Positions 41,580 through 52,594 of a stretch of DNA of 64,000 nt are shown one piece after another. This DNA is from Cheilinus undulatus (taxonomy: Eukaryota > Chordata > Actinopteri > Labriformes > Labridae). Each line of letters starts with the position of its first letter. Position 1 is the first letter of the stretch. The stretch is taken from the NCBI RefSeq assembly GCF_018320785.1, contig NC_054885.1, positions 8,630,921 to 8,694,920 on the forward strand. Reading direction: 5' to 3'. The notes under the pieces were generated by a model that saw nothing but the letters and a program-made list of their open reading frames with translations, was not told where the DNA came from and did not search any database. The translations under genes and the position numbers were made by a program.

Positions 41580-43440
41580 GATGTTAATATTTGGAAAATA
41601 ATGTCAGATGACAGGATGCAAAACAATGTAGAAGAAACTGTGACAATTTAAGTGGAAAAAAAACATGACATGATGCAAAAGTGGATGACAAGTGGTGAAC
41701 ATGGGTTAAAAGCTGCAAAAAATGGCTGAAAGTGGAAAGCATGGCAAAAAATTGGTTAAAAGTGTCAATTGGTAGCAAAAAAAATTAGTTTAAAGTAGCA
41801 AAATGGTGTTTTAAGTGACAAAGAAAGTGGTGAAAATGAGTTAAAAGAGGCAAAAAAAATGGCAAATGGTATCAAAATAGCTCTTAAAAAGTTGAAAAAG
41901 TGTGAAAATGCATCAAAAGTGTTGGAAATTGCTTTTAAGTGCCAAAAAAAGATACGAGAATGAGCTAGAACTGGCAAAAATGGGTTAAAATAGGAATAAT
42001 AGGTTAAATGTGGCAAAAAGGTGATACAAGTCTCTTCCTGCAGACATCCGTAGCGCTCCATCTCTGGACATTTTCAAAAAAAGTCTCAAGCACCACCTGT
42101 TCACCACAGCCTACAGTCTTCACTAAACCACCCCTTACACTCATCCTACCCCTCACATAGTTTGTCCATGTCTATGTGTTCCTGTAAAGCGTCCTTGGGT
42201 TTCTTGAAAGGCGCTATATAAATTCAAGATATTATTATTATTATTACTAAGTGGCAAAGAAAGTGGTGAAAATGGGCAAAAAGAGGCAAACAAGGGCGAA
42301 ATTAGATCAAAATAATTCTTAAAAATGGCAAAACTTAATTTGAATTTGAAAAAAAATTGAAAATGGGTCAAAAGTGGCAATAATTGGGGGAAATAGTTTA
42401 AAATTTTAAAAAAGCACAAAATGGGTTCAAAGTGGCAGAAAAAAAAGATGAGAGAATTGGTGAGAAGTGGAAAATGGGTATAAACATTTGCAATTAGTGG
42501 CAAAAAATGGCAAAAAGAGCAAAAAGAGGCAAAAAAGGACAAAACTGGGTCAAAATAGTTCTTAAAAAATGGCAAAACTTAGTTTAAATTTGAAAAAAAA
42601 AACTGTGAAAATGGGTCAAAAGTGGCAATAATTTGGGGAAATTGTTTAAAAATTGAGGAAAAAAAAAAGGCAAAATGGGTTCAAAGTGCCAAAAAAGATG
42701 AGAGAATTGATAAGAAGTGGAAAATGGGTAAAAATATTTGCAATTAGTGGCAAAAAAAAAAAAAAAAAAAAAGGCAAAATGGGTTTAAAGCATTTCTTAA
42801 AAAGTGGCCAAACTTAGTTGAAAGTTTAAAAGAAATGTGGCACAAATGGCTTAGGAATTGCCAAAAAATAGTTGCAAAAGATATTTAAAGTGGCAAAAGT
42901 TGCAAACAATGGGTAAGATGTGGTAAAAAAAAATGGGTAAAAAAGGGAATTATGGGTTAATAGATGAACAAAAAGGAAAAAAGTATCAAAATAGTTCTTA
43001 AAAAGTGATAAAACTTTGTCGAAAAACTATGAAAATGGGTTAAAAGTGGCAGAAAGTGACGGGAATTTTGCTTTAAAGTGGCCAAAAAAGATGTGAGAAT
43101 GGGTAAGAAGGGAAAAAATTGATTAAAAAGGGAATAATAGCTTAAAAGTTGTAAACTTTTTAAATTGGAAAAAATGTGGCATATGTGGCAAAACTGGTCA
43201 AAAGTGATAAAAAGCTGCAGAAGAAGGGACAACAATTGGTGTTAATTGGCAGTTATTGGAAAAATTGTTTGCAAGTGCCAAAGAAAGTGTTGAAAAGGGG
43301 TTAAAAGAGGCAAAGATGGAGAAATGGTATCCAAATAGTTCTTTAAAACCAGAAAATCTTAGTTTAAAGTTAAAGGAAAAGTTAGAAAGTGGGTCAAAAG
43401 TGGCGTAAAGAATTGCAAAAAAAACTTCATATTAAAGTAC
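41580..43440 (+). repeat. GGCAAAAATGGGTTAAAAGTG degenerate array
   Basis: About 1.8 kb of the same short degenerate units seen inside the hAT at 367-1376, here without identifiable hAT ends. Larger internal duplications are visible: AAATGGGTCAAAAGTGGCAA with its flanks recurs at 42360 and 42608. A LINE 3' fragment is inserted at 42026-42248. The minus-strand frames through it (for example 42153-42575) are Phe/Leu-rich artefacts. Confidence 0.82.
42026..42248 (+). mobile_element. LINE 3' end (L2/CR1-like) with (ATT)n tail
   Basis: It encodes a short C-terminal ORF2 remnant (LPADIRSAPSLDIFKKSLKH, then HLFTTAYSLH and a stop), followed by a short 3' UTR with GGCGCTATATAAATTCAAG and an ATTATTATT tail. 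This arrangement is typical of 5'-truncated L2-type fish LINEs. It is inserted in the GGCAAAA array. Confidence 0.8.
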
Positions 43441-43832
43441 ATGTATTTGAATATGATGTCATTACTGTCCCTGCTGGTGTAATAGTCAGAGCGGCCAAAC
43501 ACTTTCAGTCATCATCAGTAGTCAGAAAGTGAATATGTAGAACTGGTTCAGACTCCTGTAATGGCAGACAGATTTTATTGGAGGAGGACAGGTGAACCAT
43601 CCATCTCAGAGTCAGAATCTGATGGTTTTAAAATCAGCTAAAATGTCCTTCAGAACACATTTTCTCCTTCGTTTTTGCCCACAGCCTCTCAGCATGCAGA
43701 GCCTGAGTTTAAACATCGCTCCTAAAGGTAGAAGATTCTCTTTGAAGAAAGAAACTGGGCAGCAAGACAAATAGCAGAGACGGGAAGTTTCTGTCTGAAA
43801 ATGCTGCAGTTATTTTGTCTTTTTTACTTCTT
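43441..43832. other. No gene recognised
   Basis: A short open frame at 43592-43774 has no recognisable feature. Confidence 0.4.
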
Positions 43833-44298
43833 GTTGCTTCACTTTGTGTTGGGTGAAAATTGTTGTGCCAATTTTAAGGCAGTAAGAGGGAGAATAAAAC
43901 CACACCTAATTAATTTGTTCAGTTCAGGTATTCTGTTCTCCCCTTGTACAAGCATCTTATTTTTAGTTAGGGTAGTGTGGCGTTAGCAGGTAGTGCTTAA
44001 AGGGATATTTCAGGATTTTTGAAGTTGGGACGTAATGCAGCATAACAGATGGGTACAGTTTCTCCGTTGCTTCACTTTGTGTTGGGTGAAAATTGTTGTG
44101 CCAATTTTAAGGCAGTAAGAGGGAGAATAAAACCACACCTAATTAATTTGTTCAGTTCAGGTATTCTGTTCTCCCCTTGTACAAGCATCTTATTTTTAGT
44201 TAGGGTAGTGTGGCGTTAGCAGGTAGTGCTTAAAGGGATATTTCAGGATTTTTGAAGTTGGGACGTAATGCAGCATAACAGATGGGTACAGTTTCTCC
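43833..44298 (+). repeat. Perfect-looking 233-bp tandem duplication
   Basis: 43833-44065 and 44066-44298 read the same from GTTGCTTCACTTTGTGTTGG to ACAGTTTCTCC, with no difference that I can see. The duplication includes the first ~69 bp of the MITE that starts at TTAA 44230. Confidence 0.95.
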
Positions 44299-44555
44299 AT
44301 TTATTTTAGCAAGGTTTTGATTAAAAATGGGCCACAAAATGATGTTTGCTCAAATGTACACACTACTGAAAACTTAGAGGCTTCTGGGTAAAAAAAAATA
44401 AAATGCTTCAGTTTTTTTGTCCTATTTTGCAATGCAGGCTTTAGGTACTAGCTATGTACTCTGCCATGCTCACTAAAACCAGTGGAGATTAATGTAACTA
44501 CTTCTGCTATGTGCTTCATCCGACTCAACTTTAAAAATACTGAAATATCCCTTAA
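44230..44555 (+). mobile_element. TTAA-flanked MITE
   Basis: The left end TTAAAGGGATATTTCAGGAT is mirrored by the right end, reverse-complemented TTAAGGGATATTTCAGTATT. TTAA target duplications and AGGGATATTTCAG-like inverted ends suggest a piggyBac- or Kolobok-type non-autonomous element. A partial extra 5' end lies at 43997-44065 through the tandem duplication. Confidence 0.75.
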
Positions 44556-44659
44556 AGCTACAATATGTGGAATTTAGCACTGTGCTATTATTTTTGCTAA
44601 GTTCTTACATTTCCTCAAATATTTCCAGCAGTTTTCTAAGCCAGAGACATTACATAAAG

Positions 44660-45170
44660 GATTTTTCCACATTTATTTGATCCTCTATCTTTGCAAGCCT
44701 TCCAGGGCCGGCTGCTGAGAAGCATCCCCACAGCATGATGCTGCCACCACTGTGCTTCACAGTAAGGATGGTATATTTGTGGTGATGTGCAGTGTGTGGT
44801 GGCTTGTCTGATGGCCAAAAAGCAACATTTTGGTCTCATCAGACCAAAGATCTTTCTTCCACTTTACCATAAAGTCTTCCACGTGTCTTTTGGCGAAGAT
44901 TTACACATGCGTCATATTCCTTCTATTTCTTGATGATGGCTTTAACTGAACTCCAGGGGATGTTCAATGGCTTGGACTTTTTTTTTTTTATCCATATCCA
45001 TCTCCTGACTTATAATTTTCAATAACCTTTTCTCTGAGTTTCTTTGAGTGTTGTTTTGTCTTCACAGTGTAATGGTAGCCATGAATACTGATTTACCAGT
45101 GACTGGAGCTTCCAGACAGAGTTGTCTTTATGCTACAATCACTTGTGACACGTTCACTACTCTCAGGTCA
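44660..45170 (-). mobile_element. Tc1/mariner relic, minus orientation
   Basis: On the minus strand it holds degraded transposase sequence. The complement of CAGCATGATGCTGCCACCAC encodes the GGGSIM-like block, and TTGGTCTCATCAGACCAAAG corresponds to the W-SDE(T)K region. It parallels the relic at 33185-33690, with the same coding portion retained. Confidence 0.82.
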
Positions 45171-46314
45171 AAAACTGTATTGACCATGATTGATTCAAAA
45201 AGCATTTAATTTCACATACTTTTGAAAGATGGGGTGAACTTTATTATATAGAATGTCCATGTTGAAAGTTTGATGGTAATTTAAGTAGTAAACTTCACTA
45301 GTGTCCACAGGGGCTAATAATAGGGCAGCTAGTAACCGTCTTTATTTAGAAGAGTCCCAATTTACTCTTGTTTCTGTAACAGGCCCTCAGTGAGTCTCAG
45401 CAGCGTTTATTGAACCAACAAACCTCCAGCTTCACTAAAAACAAACACAAACTCTCATCAGAGACTCAGCCTGCAGCCTCCCCTTCATCCTGCAGCTCCA
45501 TCCACATTTAGAGCTTCCCCTCCAGGCGTCGTGTGTTTTTCCTCTGGATCATTTCTGAGCCCATCCACCCGACTCTTAAAAACAAGCGCTCCTAAGGAAA
45601 GGGCCTGGATCCAAGCAGAGACAATAAAATCTCTGTAGGAGCAGCCTATAGGATTAGCCGCAGAAGAGGGCCGTATATACGGGCCTATACGGGCTCATAA
45701 AAACCACCGCAGGGCCTCTCTGCTGCAGGAAGAGGTCCGACTCCCTCCACGTCTGCCAAAGCTTTCAACCTGAGCGTGCAGCTCAGATTCATGAAGGATG
45801 AGTTTAATGATCCCTGTGAGGAAGAGCTGCAGGAAACAAATGGCACGAAGGTGCAAAAACAAAAGGAAGTGAAAGAGAACATCATAGTTGAAACGTTCAG
45901 TTTTAGTAAGAAGATCACTCCAACCAAACAGAACTCTTAAAAGAAGGAGAGGAGAACAAGTTTGGTTTAGTACAGCTCAAAACTAAGAAAATATGGAAGC
46001 CCATCACTGCCAAGAGGAAAATTAAAATGAAGGAAAAAAAAAAAACATGGAATAGCTAGTCAGATTTAATTTTGTATTTCATAATCATCATTTTTAATCT
46101 TGAGAATAGTTTGAGTTGTTCTCATAAGTTTTATCTTAATCCAGAAGTCAAGACTTTTGACTCTCTTCATTTCTTTTTCTTATTTCACAAACATTTTTCA
46201 CTTTTCTCAAAAAGGCCTTTACTACATGTCTAACTTCGTCATTAAAAGGAGCTCAATACAGGAAAATGCTTGTCCTTTTGGAAAGCATCCTGATGCAACA
46301 AGCATAGTCTACTT
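45171..46314. other. No gene recognised
   Basis: A GC-richer part lies at 45390-45780 with short frames on the minus strand. There is no domain. Confidence 0.4.
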
Positions 46315-47915
46315 AGCTTCATTAGCTGTGAAAGCTATGTAGTTAATGTAGCTACACAGCTATGTAGCTAACAGAGCTAATGGATGTAACAGTTAAATCT
46401 AAGCTCACAAAGCAGCTATATGATTTACATATTTATGTTATCTATGAAGATAAGTCAGCTTTAGCTACATTGCTAAAGCTTACTAAGCTACATTGGCCTA
46501 TGCAGTAAAAAATGAGTAACTGGTATAGCTAAGATAGCTTTGGCTATGCTTGCTAAAGCTCATGTTGCTAAGACTAACTTAGCTACACTGGGGTATGCAA
46601 TGAAAAATTACATAGCTGGCAAAGCTGAGATAGCTTTGGGCTTTGGCTATGCTTGCTAAAGCTAACTTAGCTAAACTTGTGTATGCGATAACAATTAAGT
46701 AGCTGGCAAAGCTGAGTTAGCTTTGGGCTTTGGCTATGCTTGCTAAAGCTCATGTTGCTAAGGGGAACTTAGCTACATTGGGGTATGCAATGAAAAATGA
46801 CGTAGCTGGTTTAGCTAAGTTTCTTTTGGCTATGCTTGCTAAAGCTCATGTTGCTAAGACTAACTTAGCTACACTGGGGTATGCAATGAAAAATTACGTA
46901 GCTGGCAAAGCTAAGATAGCTTTGGGCTTTGGCTATGCTTGCTAAAGCTTACTTAGTATACTTGTGTATGCAATAACAATTAGGTAGATGGCATAGCTAA
47001 GTTTCCTTTGGTTATGCTTGCTAAAGCTCATGTTTGTAGAGCTAACCTAGCTACACTGGCATTAGCAGTAAAAATTAAGTAGGTGGCATAGCATCATTTA
47101 GCTTTAGCTACACTTGCTAATGCTCATGTTGCTTAAGCAAACTTAGCTACATTGGCTTATATAGTAAAAATTACATAGCTGGAAAAGCTAAGCTAGCTTT
47201 AGCTATGCTTGCTAAAGCTGATATTGCTTAGGCAAACTTAGCTACATTGGCTTATGCAGTAAGAAATACGTAGCTGGCATAGCTAAGTTAGCTTTGGCTA
47301 TGCTTGCTAAAGCTGATGTTGTTTAAGCTTACTTTGCTTTACTGGCATACGAAATCAAAATTATGTAGCTGGCATAGCTAAGTAAGCTTGAGCTACGCTT
47401 GATAAGGCTCATGTTTGTAAAGCTAACTTAGCTACACTGGCTTATGTCATAAAAAAAATATGTAGCTGGCATAGATAAGTTAGCTTTAGCTCATGTTGCT
47501 AAAGCTAACTTAGCTATACTTGTGTATGCATTAACAATTAAGTGGCCGGCATAGCTAAGTTCCTTTTGGCTATGCTTGCTTGAGCTTTGTTTTTTAGAAT
47601 TATTTTTTTAGTTTTCATGCCTCCCACCACAGGGTACACAGCCTTTTTCTGAACAGTACATTAGCGTAACATAACAAATAACAAATAAAACACACTTTAC
47701 ACTCTTCCAGAGTTGTGTCTGAATGGCATGAAACATTTGTACATTTGAACACAACTTAGCTACATTGGCTTATGCAATAACAATCATGTAGCTGGCATAG
47801 CTAAGTAAGCTTTAGCTACATTTGCTAGAGCTCATGTTGCTAAAGCTAACATGGCTACACTGTCTCATGCAATAAAAATGAAGTAGCTGGTGTAATTAAG
47901 TTAGCTAAAGCTAAA
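46315..47915 (+). repeat. AGCT-rich satellite, unit about 95-100 bp
   Basis: The word GGCTATGCTTGCTAAAGCT recurs at intervals near 88-101 bp, followed by CATGTTGCTAAAGCTAACTT and GCTACACTGG-TATGCAAT. Units are degenerate. An unrelated 150-bp segment interrupts the array at about 47596-47745. A short frame at 46730-46945 encodes two 33-residue repeats (MLAKAHVAK...) simply because a 99-bp unit stays in frame. Confidence 0.88.
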
Positions 47916-48263
47916 GCCAGCCACCATTTGTGTTACTGCTTTTAAAATGGGTCTATACCTCTGACCTTTTTCTCAGTTTTATTAATGACATGTTACTACG
48001 TTTGTGATGTTTGCAATGTGGTTGTTTCATGAATGTAAGTGCCAGACTTTGATTATGAAAAAAAAAATGATCTGAAGAAGTGAAGTAGTTGTTTTACAGA
48101 TTCATGACCTTTCATTTGATTAACATCACCAAAAACTATGTATTGCATGTTGCAGACCACAAGGGTTTCAGCTTTGTTGAACATGTGAGAGATGTTTCAA
48201 CAGACATGCAGCCACATCTGCAACAATGCAGCAAATAGTTACAGAAAAGTACCAGGGCCGGCT

Positions 48264-48897
48264 TTAGTTGAGCCAGGGATGGAGGCGCAGCTCCTCCAGT
48301 GATGGACGCAGGTCAGGATCTCTTCTCAAGCAGAGATTCAGGATGTTCTGACAGCCTGGAGATAAATCTGCACTCACAGATACCGCTCTGCTGAGAACCT
48401 TTGGCATCTCAAAGTTGCTCCAGTGCATCAGGTCAAACAGGGGGACCCTGATCTGCCACACCGTGGTGGGACCAGCCGTGTAGCTGCCTCGTTCAATCAG
48501 CTTTGGTGGGATGCACTCGAGAGTGCCACAAAAGAGCTGGTATTCTGACGACTTCTCTGAAAAGCAGCCGAGTCTGAAGGGACGTCAGAGCTGGTGTCAA
48601 TCAGGATGTTCTCCAGTTTGATGTCTCCAACGCCCCCTCGATCAGCTGCTTTAGTATGGGACGGCTCTTCTCCTCATTTAGGGGTCTGTTTTTGGATGCC
48701 ATGTAATCAAAGAGGTCCATTGCAGAGACTGGACGCTTGAGGACCAGGATGAGCTCATCTTCTAGGTCGTGGTAGTCAAAGAGGGAAATGACAGCAGAAT
48801 TCCCGACCTCTTGTCCACGGGTTTGCATTATAGCCACCTCCAGAGGAATCATACTGCATGTCTGCCAGTCCAGGAATAAAGTCTTTCACATCACTGT
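48264..48897 (-). pseudogene. PIM-like serine/threonine kinase pseudogene
   Basis: The minus strand reads PLEVAIMQTRGQEVGNSAVI, then ELILVLKRPVSAMDLFDYMA and LKQLIEGALE (N-lobe and hinge of PIM-type kinases). After breaks come DIKLENILIDTSSDV, then FCGTLECIPPKLIERGSYTA and TVWQIRVPLFDLMHWSNFE, ending LRPSLEELRLHPWLN and TAA at 48264. A deletion near 48621-48632 removes the His-Arg-Asp catalytic loop and shifts frame. A second near 48566-48588 removes the Asp-Phe-Gly metal site. It therefore cannot encode an active kinase. A possible acceptor (TACTCCACAG) at about 48897 marks the 5' limit; no further exons are found. PIM-like kinases are greatly expanded in teleosts. Confidence 0.88.
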
Positions 48898-49039
48898 GGA
48901 GTAAGCAAGTTAAAAAAAGCAATATCTGATATCTGATGTTAACTGAAAAACAATGTGACAGTGATGAAAATTCCATCTTGATAAAAGTCAAGATGAAATC
49001 AGTCAGGAAAGAAATTAATACACAGAGAGAATCAGTCTG

Positions 49040-49220
49040 AAAAGGGTTACAACACCATTTCCAAGGCTTTGGAGCTCCAGCGAATCCCTTTTGAGAGCCA
49101 TTATCCACAAATGGAGAAAACTTGTAGCAGTGGTGAACCTTCCCAAGAGTGTCCAGTCTACCAAAATTACTCAAAGAGCGCACTGACGACTCATCCCGAA
49201 GGTCACAAAAGAACCCAGAA
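49040..49220 (+). mobile_element. Tc1/mariner relic, N-terminal fragment
   Basis: Words such as TACAACACCATTTCCAAGGC, GAGCCATTATCCACAAATGG and CAAAATTACTCAAAGAGCGC encode, across small frameshifts, the YNTISKAL / AIIHKWRK / LPR / K-T-RA paired-like DNA-binding region of a Tc1 transposase. Confidence 0.8.
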
Positions 49221-49610
49221 TGAAAAGAGTTTTGAAGGCTATATACTGTGGTATGAATTTTAAAAAATGTTGCTTTGATAAGACTGGTTATTATTCAGGC
49301 AAAAATTAAAACATGGCCATCCCAGCTTAACTTTACATGGACCATGATTTTCCTGATCTCCATGGGACCCCAACTTGGCTGGGCCCCAGAAAGCTCTCCT
49401 TTTACTGGCAGCTCTGCTTGTGGACAACAATGATTAACTCTCTCTTATTCTACAGATTTATTTAATTCTGTTTGGTCAAGAGTAAATTAGTTACTATAGC
49501 CTAACTTTGCAATTGACTACATTTTGGCTAATCTCCATGGACCCCCTATGTGGCTGGGGCCAAAGCTCTCCCCATTCCCCCCTTATGGGCGGCCTTGCAA
49601 AGAACCGGGA
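49213..49610. repeat. Dispersed repeat, copy 2 of 3, with hAT-related sequence
   Basis: 49213-49360 matches 10793-10957 and 63393-63545. The following 49380-49600 contains two related CTCCATGG-ACCCC blocks. TTATGGGCGGCC, reverse-complemented, resembles GTGGCCCATAAGG at about 491-503 in the hAT at 367, hinting that these belong to that family. Confidence 0.55.
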
Positions 49611-51129
49611 CGGCCCTTCAAAGTCCTGATAGGTCGTTAATAGTAGATACTTCTATACCATAAAAGATCTTAAATGTAACTAGATTCTTTTAAGTCATGC
49701 ATTTTTTCATGTTAAAAGCACAAATTTGTCTATTACTGACACATTTGGCTTGCATCAGAAGCTTTTTTGAAGGAAGCACTTAGATCCACAAAAACTTTAA
49801 ATCTCAGTATATCATTTTTAACATTAGTGAATATTGTCTCTCTCCTTTTATTTTGCTCTTTCGGTGAGATTTTAATGGATTAAACGCTTAATTAGCTGTA
49901 TTAAAAGTGCGTTTTGAGCCCTCAAAGCTAATTTAGATCAACTTTAAGCAAGAATTTCATCAGAGAATTAAAGCATTAGCGTGCTTTCCAGCCTGTCTGT
50001 GCTGTCAAAGTGATGACTGAAGCAATGTGAAGTCATTGATTCGTGCAAAGCAAAATAAATCAGAAGGAAATGATCTGAACCACTTCCCTTCTCTGCTCTC
50101 AGTCCGTCTGCATGAACATGTTCTGTAAACACTCCGTGATGACATAACAGCGTTGCGTTCACATGTTACATTCACACCACGGGCCTGCACACGGAAACCT
50201 AAAAAAAAAAACCGCAGGAGCACACATCCAGTCAGTCAGCGGCTCTCTGCTGGAGCTCTGACCGCCTCATGGCTCCTTTCAGCCGGCCGTGGAGGTAGCA
50301 CAGGCCGCGGTGAAGGGGGCGTGTTACCGACACTGCTCCGTGTACTCCTCTCAACAAAGACACGGAGGTGCTCCACCACGATGCCGACCCCGCCCCCCTC
50401 TGATACTACTGGCTCCGGCGCTGTGCCATTACCGTATGGCCCCGGGCAAACGCGCAGGATTTTTTAGGGGGAGTGTCGCTCTGCTGCGGCATGCTGCTCA
50501 ATCAGAGCCGGAGAGCTGCTGCCTCTGCGGACACAAAGCAGAGCTGCTCCCCCCTCCCTCCATGCTGCTGACACGCTGTGGTGTTGTCAGTGATGTAATG
50601 CCGAATTAAAGGGCGATGAGTCAGGATTTTACTCTGAAACAAAACAAACACTAGTGTTACATGATCATCGATGATTACATACAGGTTACTATGCCGACTT
50701 CTGCTAAACTTGGTATTAATGTTTAAGTAGCCTAAAATGACTACATAATACGAAAAAGCATTATCTTCAAAGGCATATAACTTATTTTTAAGTCGCTGTA
50801 GATGAGTTTTGGTTATAATAGCCCTGTTGTAATGGGGTAAAGTCAGCCTGGTCAGTGTTTCACAGCCAGTCTTAGAGTTATTCAGGTCTACGACCCTGTT
50901 TAGACCAGGCATTAAGAGGGGTTTATCTGATTTTCAGCTACTTAGTAGTCTGACTGCATCGAGCTGGTCTGGGATGCCTACTTCTGGACTGGATTGGTTG
51001 TGTGTAGATTTTACATGCACTGACACGCATTAACCACATGTTACCTGTGTTACAGGTTGAACATGCATTTTTAGTTTTAAGTTTCTTCCACTTTACCTGG
51101 ATAGATTTTTGAGCAGATGTTTTGCCTGT
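49611..51129. other. No gene recognised; GC-rich patch at 50110-50620
   Basis: 50200-50600 is clearly richer in G, C and CpG than its surroundings (for example CGGCCGTGGAGG, CCGGCGCTG, GGCAAACGCGCAGG). This could be a CpG island or promoter. I cannot define an exon or a start site. Confidence 0.4.
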
Positions 51130-51830
51130 ATGTCGGTCAGTTGGTCGATTTTTTCATGTAAATTCCTGAAAATATTCCAGCAATTTCCTAAAAATGTCAA
51201 CGCAAATTTTCCTTCAAATTTCTTGTCGAATTCCCAAAAACATACAAATACGTTCCCTGATATTCCATGAAAACAATGAAAAAATTCCCCAAAACATCCA
51301 AATGAATTCCCTGAAATTTCCCAAAAAATTTTCTAAGGGCACAACCTCCAAATTCCCAAACATCTACAAAATAATAATAATAATAATAATAATTATAAAA
51401 ATAATAAATAAATAAATAAATAAAAAAGTAAAAAAGAAATCTGAAAAATTTCCATGAAAATACCAAAATATTTCAAAGCAAATTACCCCCCAAAATTCAA
51501 ATCAAATTTCCAAATATTAGAAACACATTTCCTTCAAAATGCATGAAAATTTTTGTAAAAAATCCTAAAGAACTCCAAACAAATTCCTCAACTTCCTTTG
51601 AAAATGTCAGAAAAAATAAAGGGCAAATTTCACCCAAAACCTCCCTTGAAAACTTTGGGAAAAAAAAATTACAAACATATCCCCAAACTGTCAAAGAAAA
51701 TGCGAGATTTTTTTCAAGCACTTCCCAAAACTGTTCAAACTAAATTCCCCCAAATTTCCACGAACATTCCTTAAAATTTATCAGAAAATTTTCCCAATAT
51801 TTCAACTTGAAAATTAAAAAAAATCATGTC
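51130..51830 (+). repeat. Degenerate AAATTCCC-type repeat block
   Basis: Irregular units such as AAATTCCCTGAAATTTCCCA and CCAAAAAATTC recur over 700 bp, with an (ATA)n insert near 51370-51400. No gene. Confidence 0.75.
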
Positions 51831-52594
51831 CTCATCTGTAGGTGCAGGTTAAGGACCACCCCAGTAACTGATGTGATCAGTGGTATATTGGAAAACAAAA
51901 AAAAAACATGGCGTCTTCTGCCCATCCAGCAGAATTGTATCTCTTTTTAGAGATCCAGCTTATTTGGCTCAACTCTAAAAAGAGCTGACCTTTTGGCTAT
52001 GGCTCTTCGTTTGGTACCATCTTGCATGTTTTTTATACCTTTAAAACAAAAACATAAAATAGGAAAACAGGAAACTGTCTCTCAGATTGGATCTGGCTCC
52101 CATCATTCACAAAAGGAGCCAGCTCTAAAACTCAGCTCATCCATGGAGGGCACATACGACTCTCTTGTAACTCATTGTCTTGAATTGTCATTTCAATCTA
52201 ACCAGCACCACACAAGATTTGTTTTCTAAATAATTTATCACTGTCACTTAAAAGAATTTTTGTTACAAACTGAGGGAGAAAAGATGTTAAAGAGCCATTA
52301 TTAACCAATCAGCTTGTGGCTAATTTTCTCCCTATTATTCTTGTTGCTAGAGGCTTCACTGCACACAGCATGCAGGGATACTAAGCCTTGTTATGAGAGC
52401 CGAGGAAATTATATATGTGCTGTCATTTGCATAAGAGGTGGGCGACTGAGCTTTGATATCATTTGGTGCGGCTATGCTCCATTTAAAATACCATGTCTGT
52501 TTTTATTGGAGATGGCTGCTAAAATGCATCATTTCACACAGAACAGATCAACCTTAACAGTAAAGAAAACATCTGGTCCATTTCAAATACAACA
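51831..52594. other. No gene recognised
   Basis: A 145-codon plus-strand frame (52314-52751) starts with a hydrophobic stretch. It shows no known domain and runs into the downstream minisatellite, so I do not call it a gene. Confidence 0.35.

Noticed and set aside
42153..42575. 140-codon minus-strand frame rich in Phe/Leu, and similar frames at 41765-42061 and 42957-43235
   Set aside because: They are the reverse strand of the GGCAAAA array; no domain, and stops are rare only because the repeat is biased.
41580..43440. CRISPR-like appearance of spaced short repeats
   Set aside because: Units are degenerate without constant repeat and unique spacer structure, and the DNA is clearly from an animal genome.
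46730..46945. Frame with 33-residue repeats (MLAKAHVAK type)
   Set aside because: It reflects a 99-bp satellite unit staying in frame; neighbouring units are out of frame.
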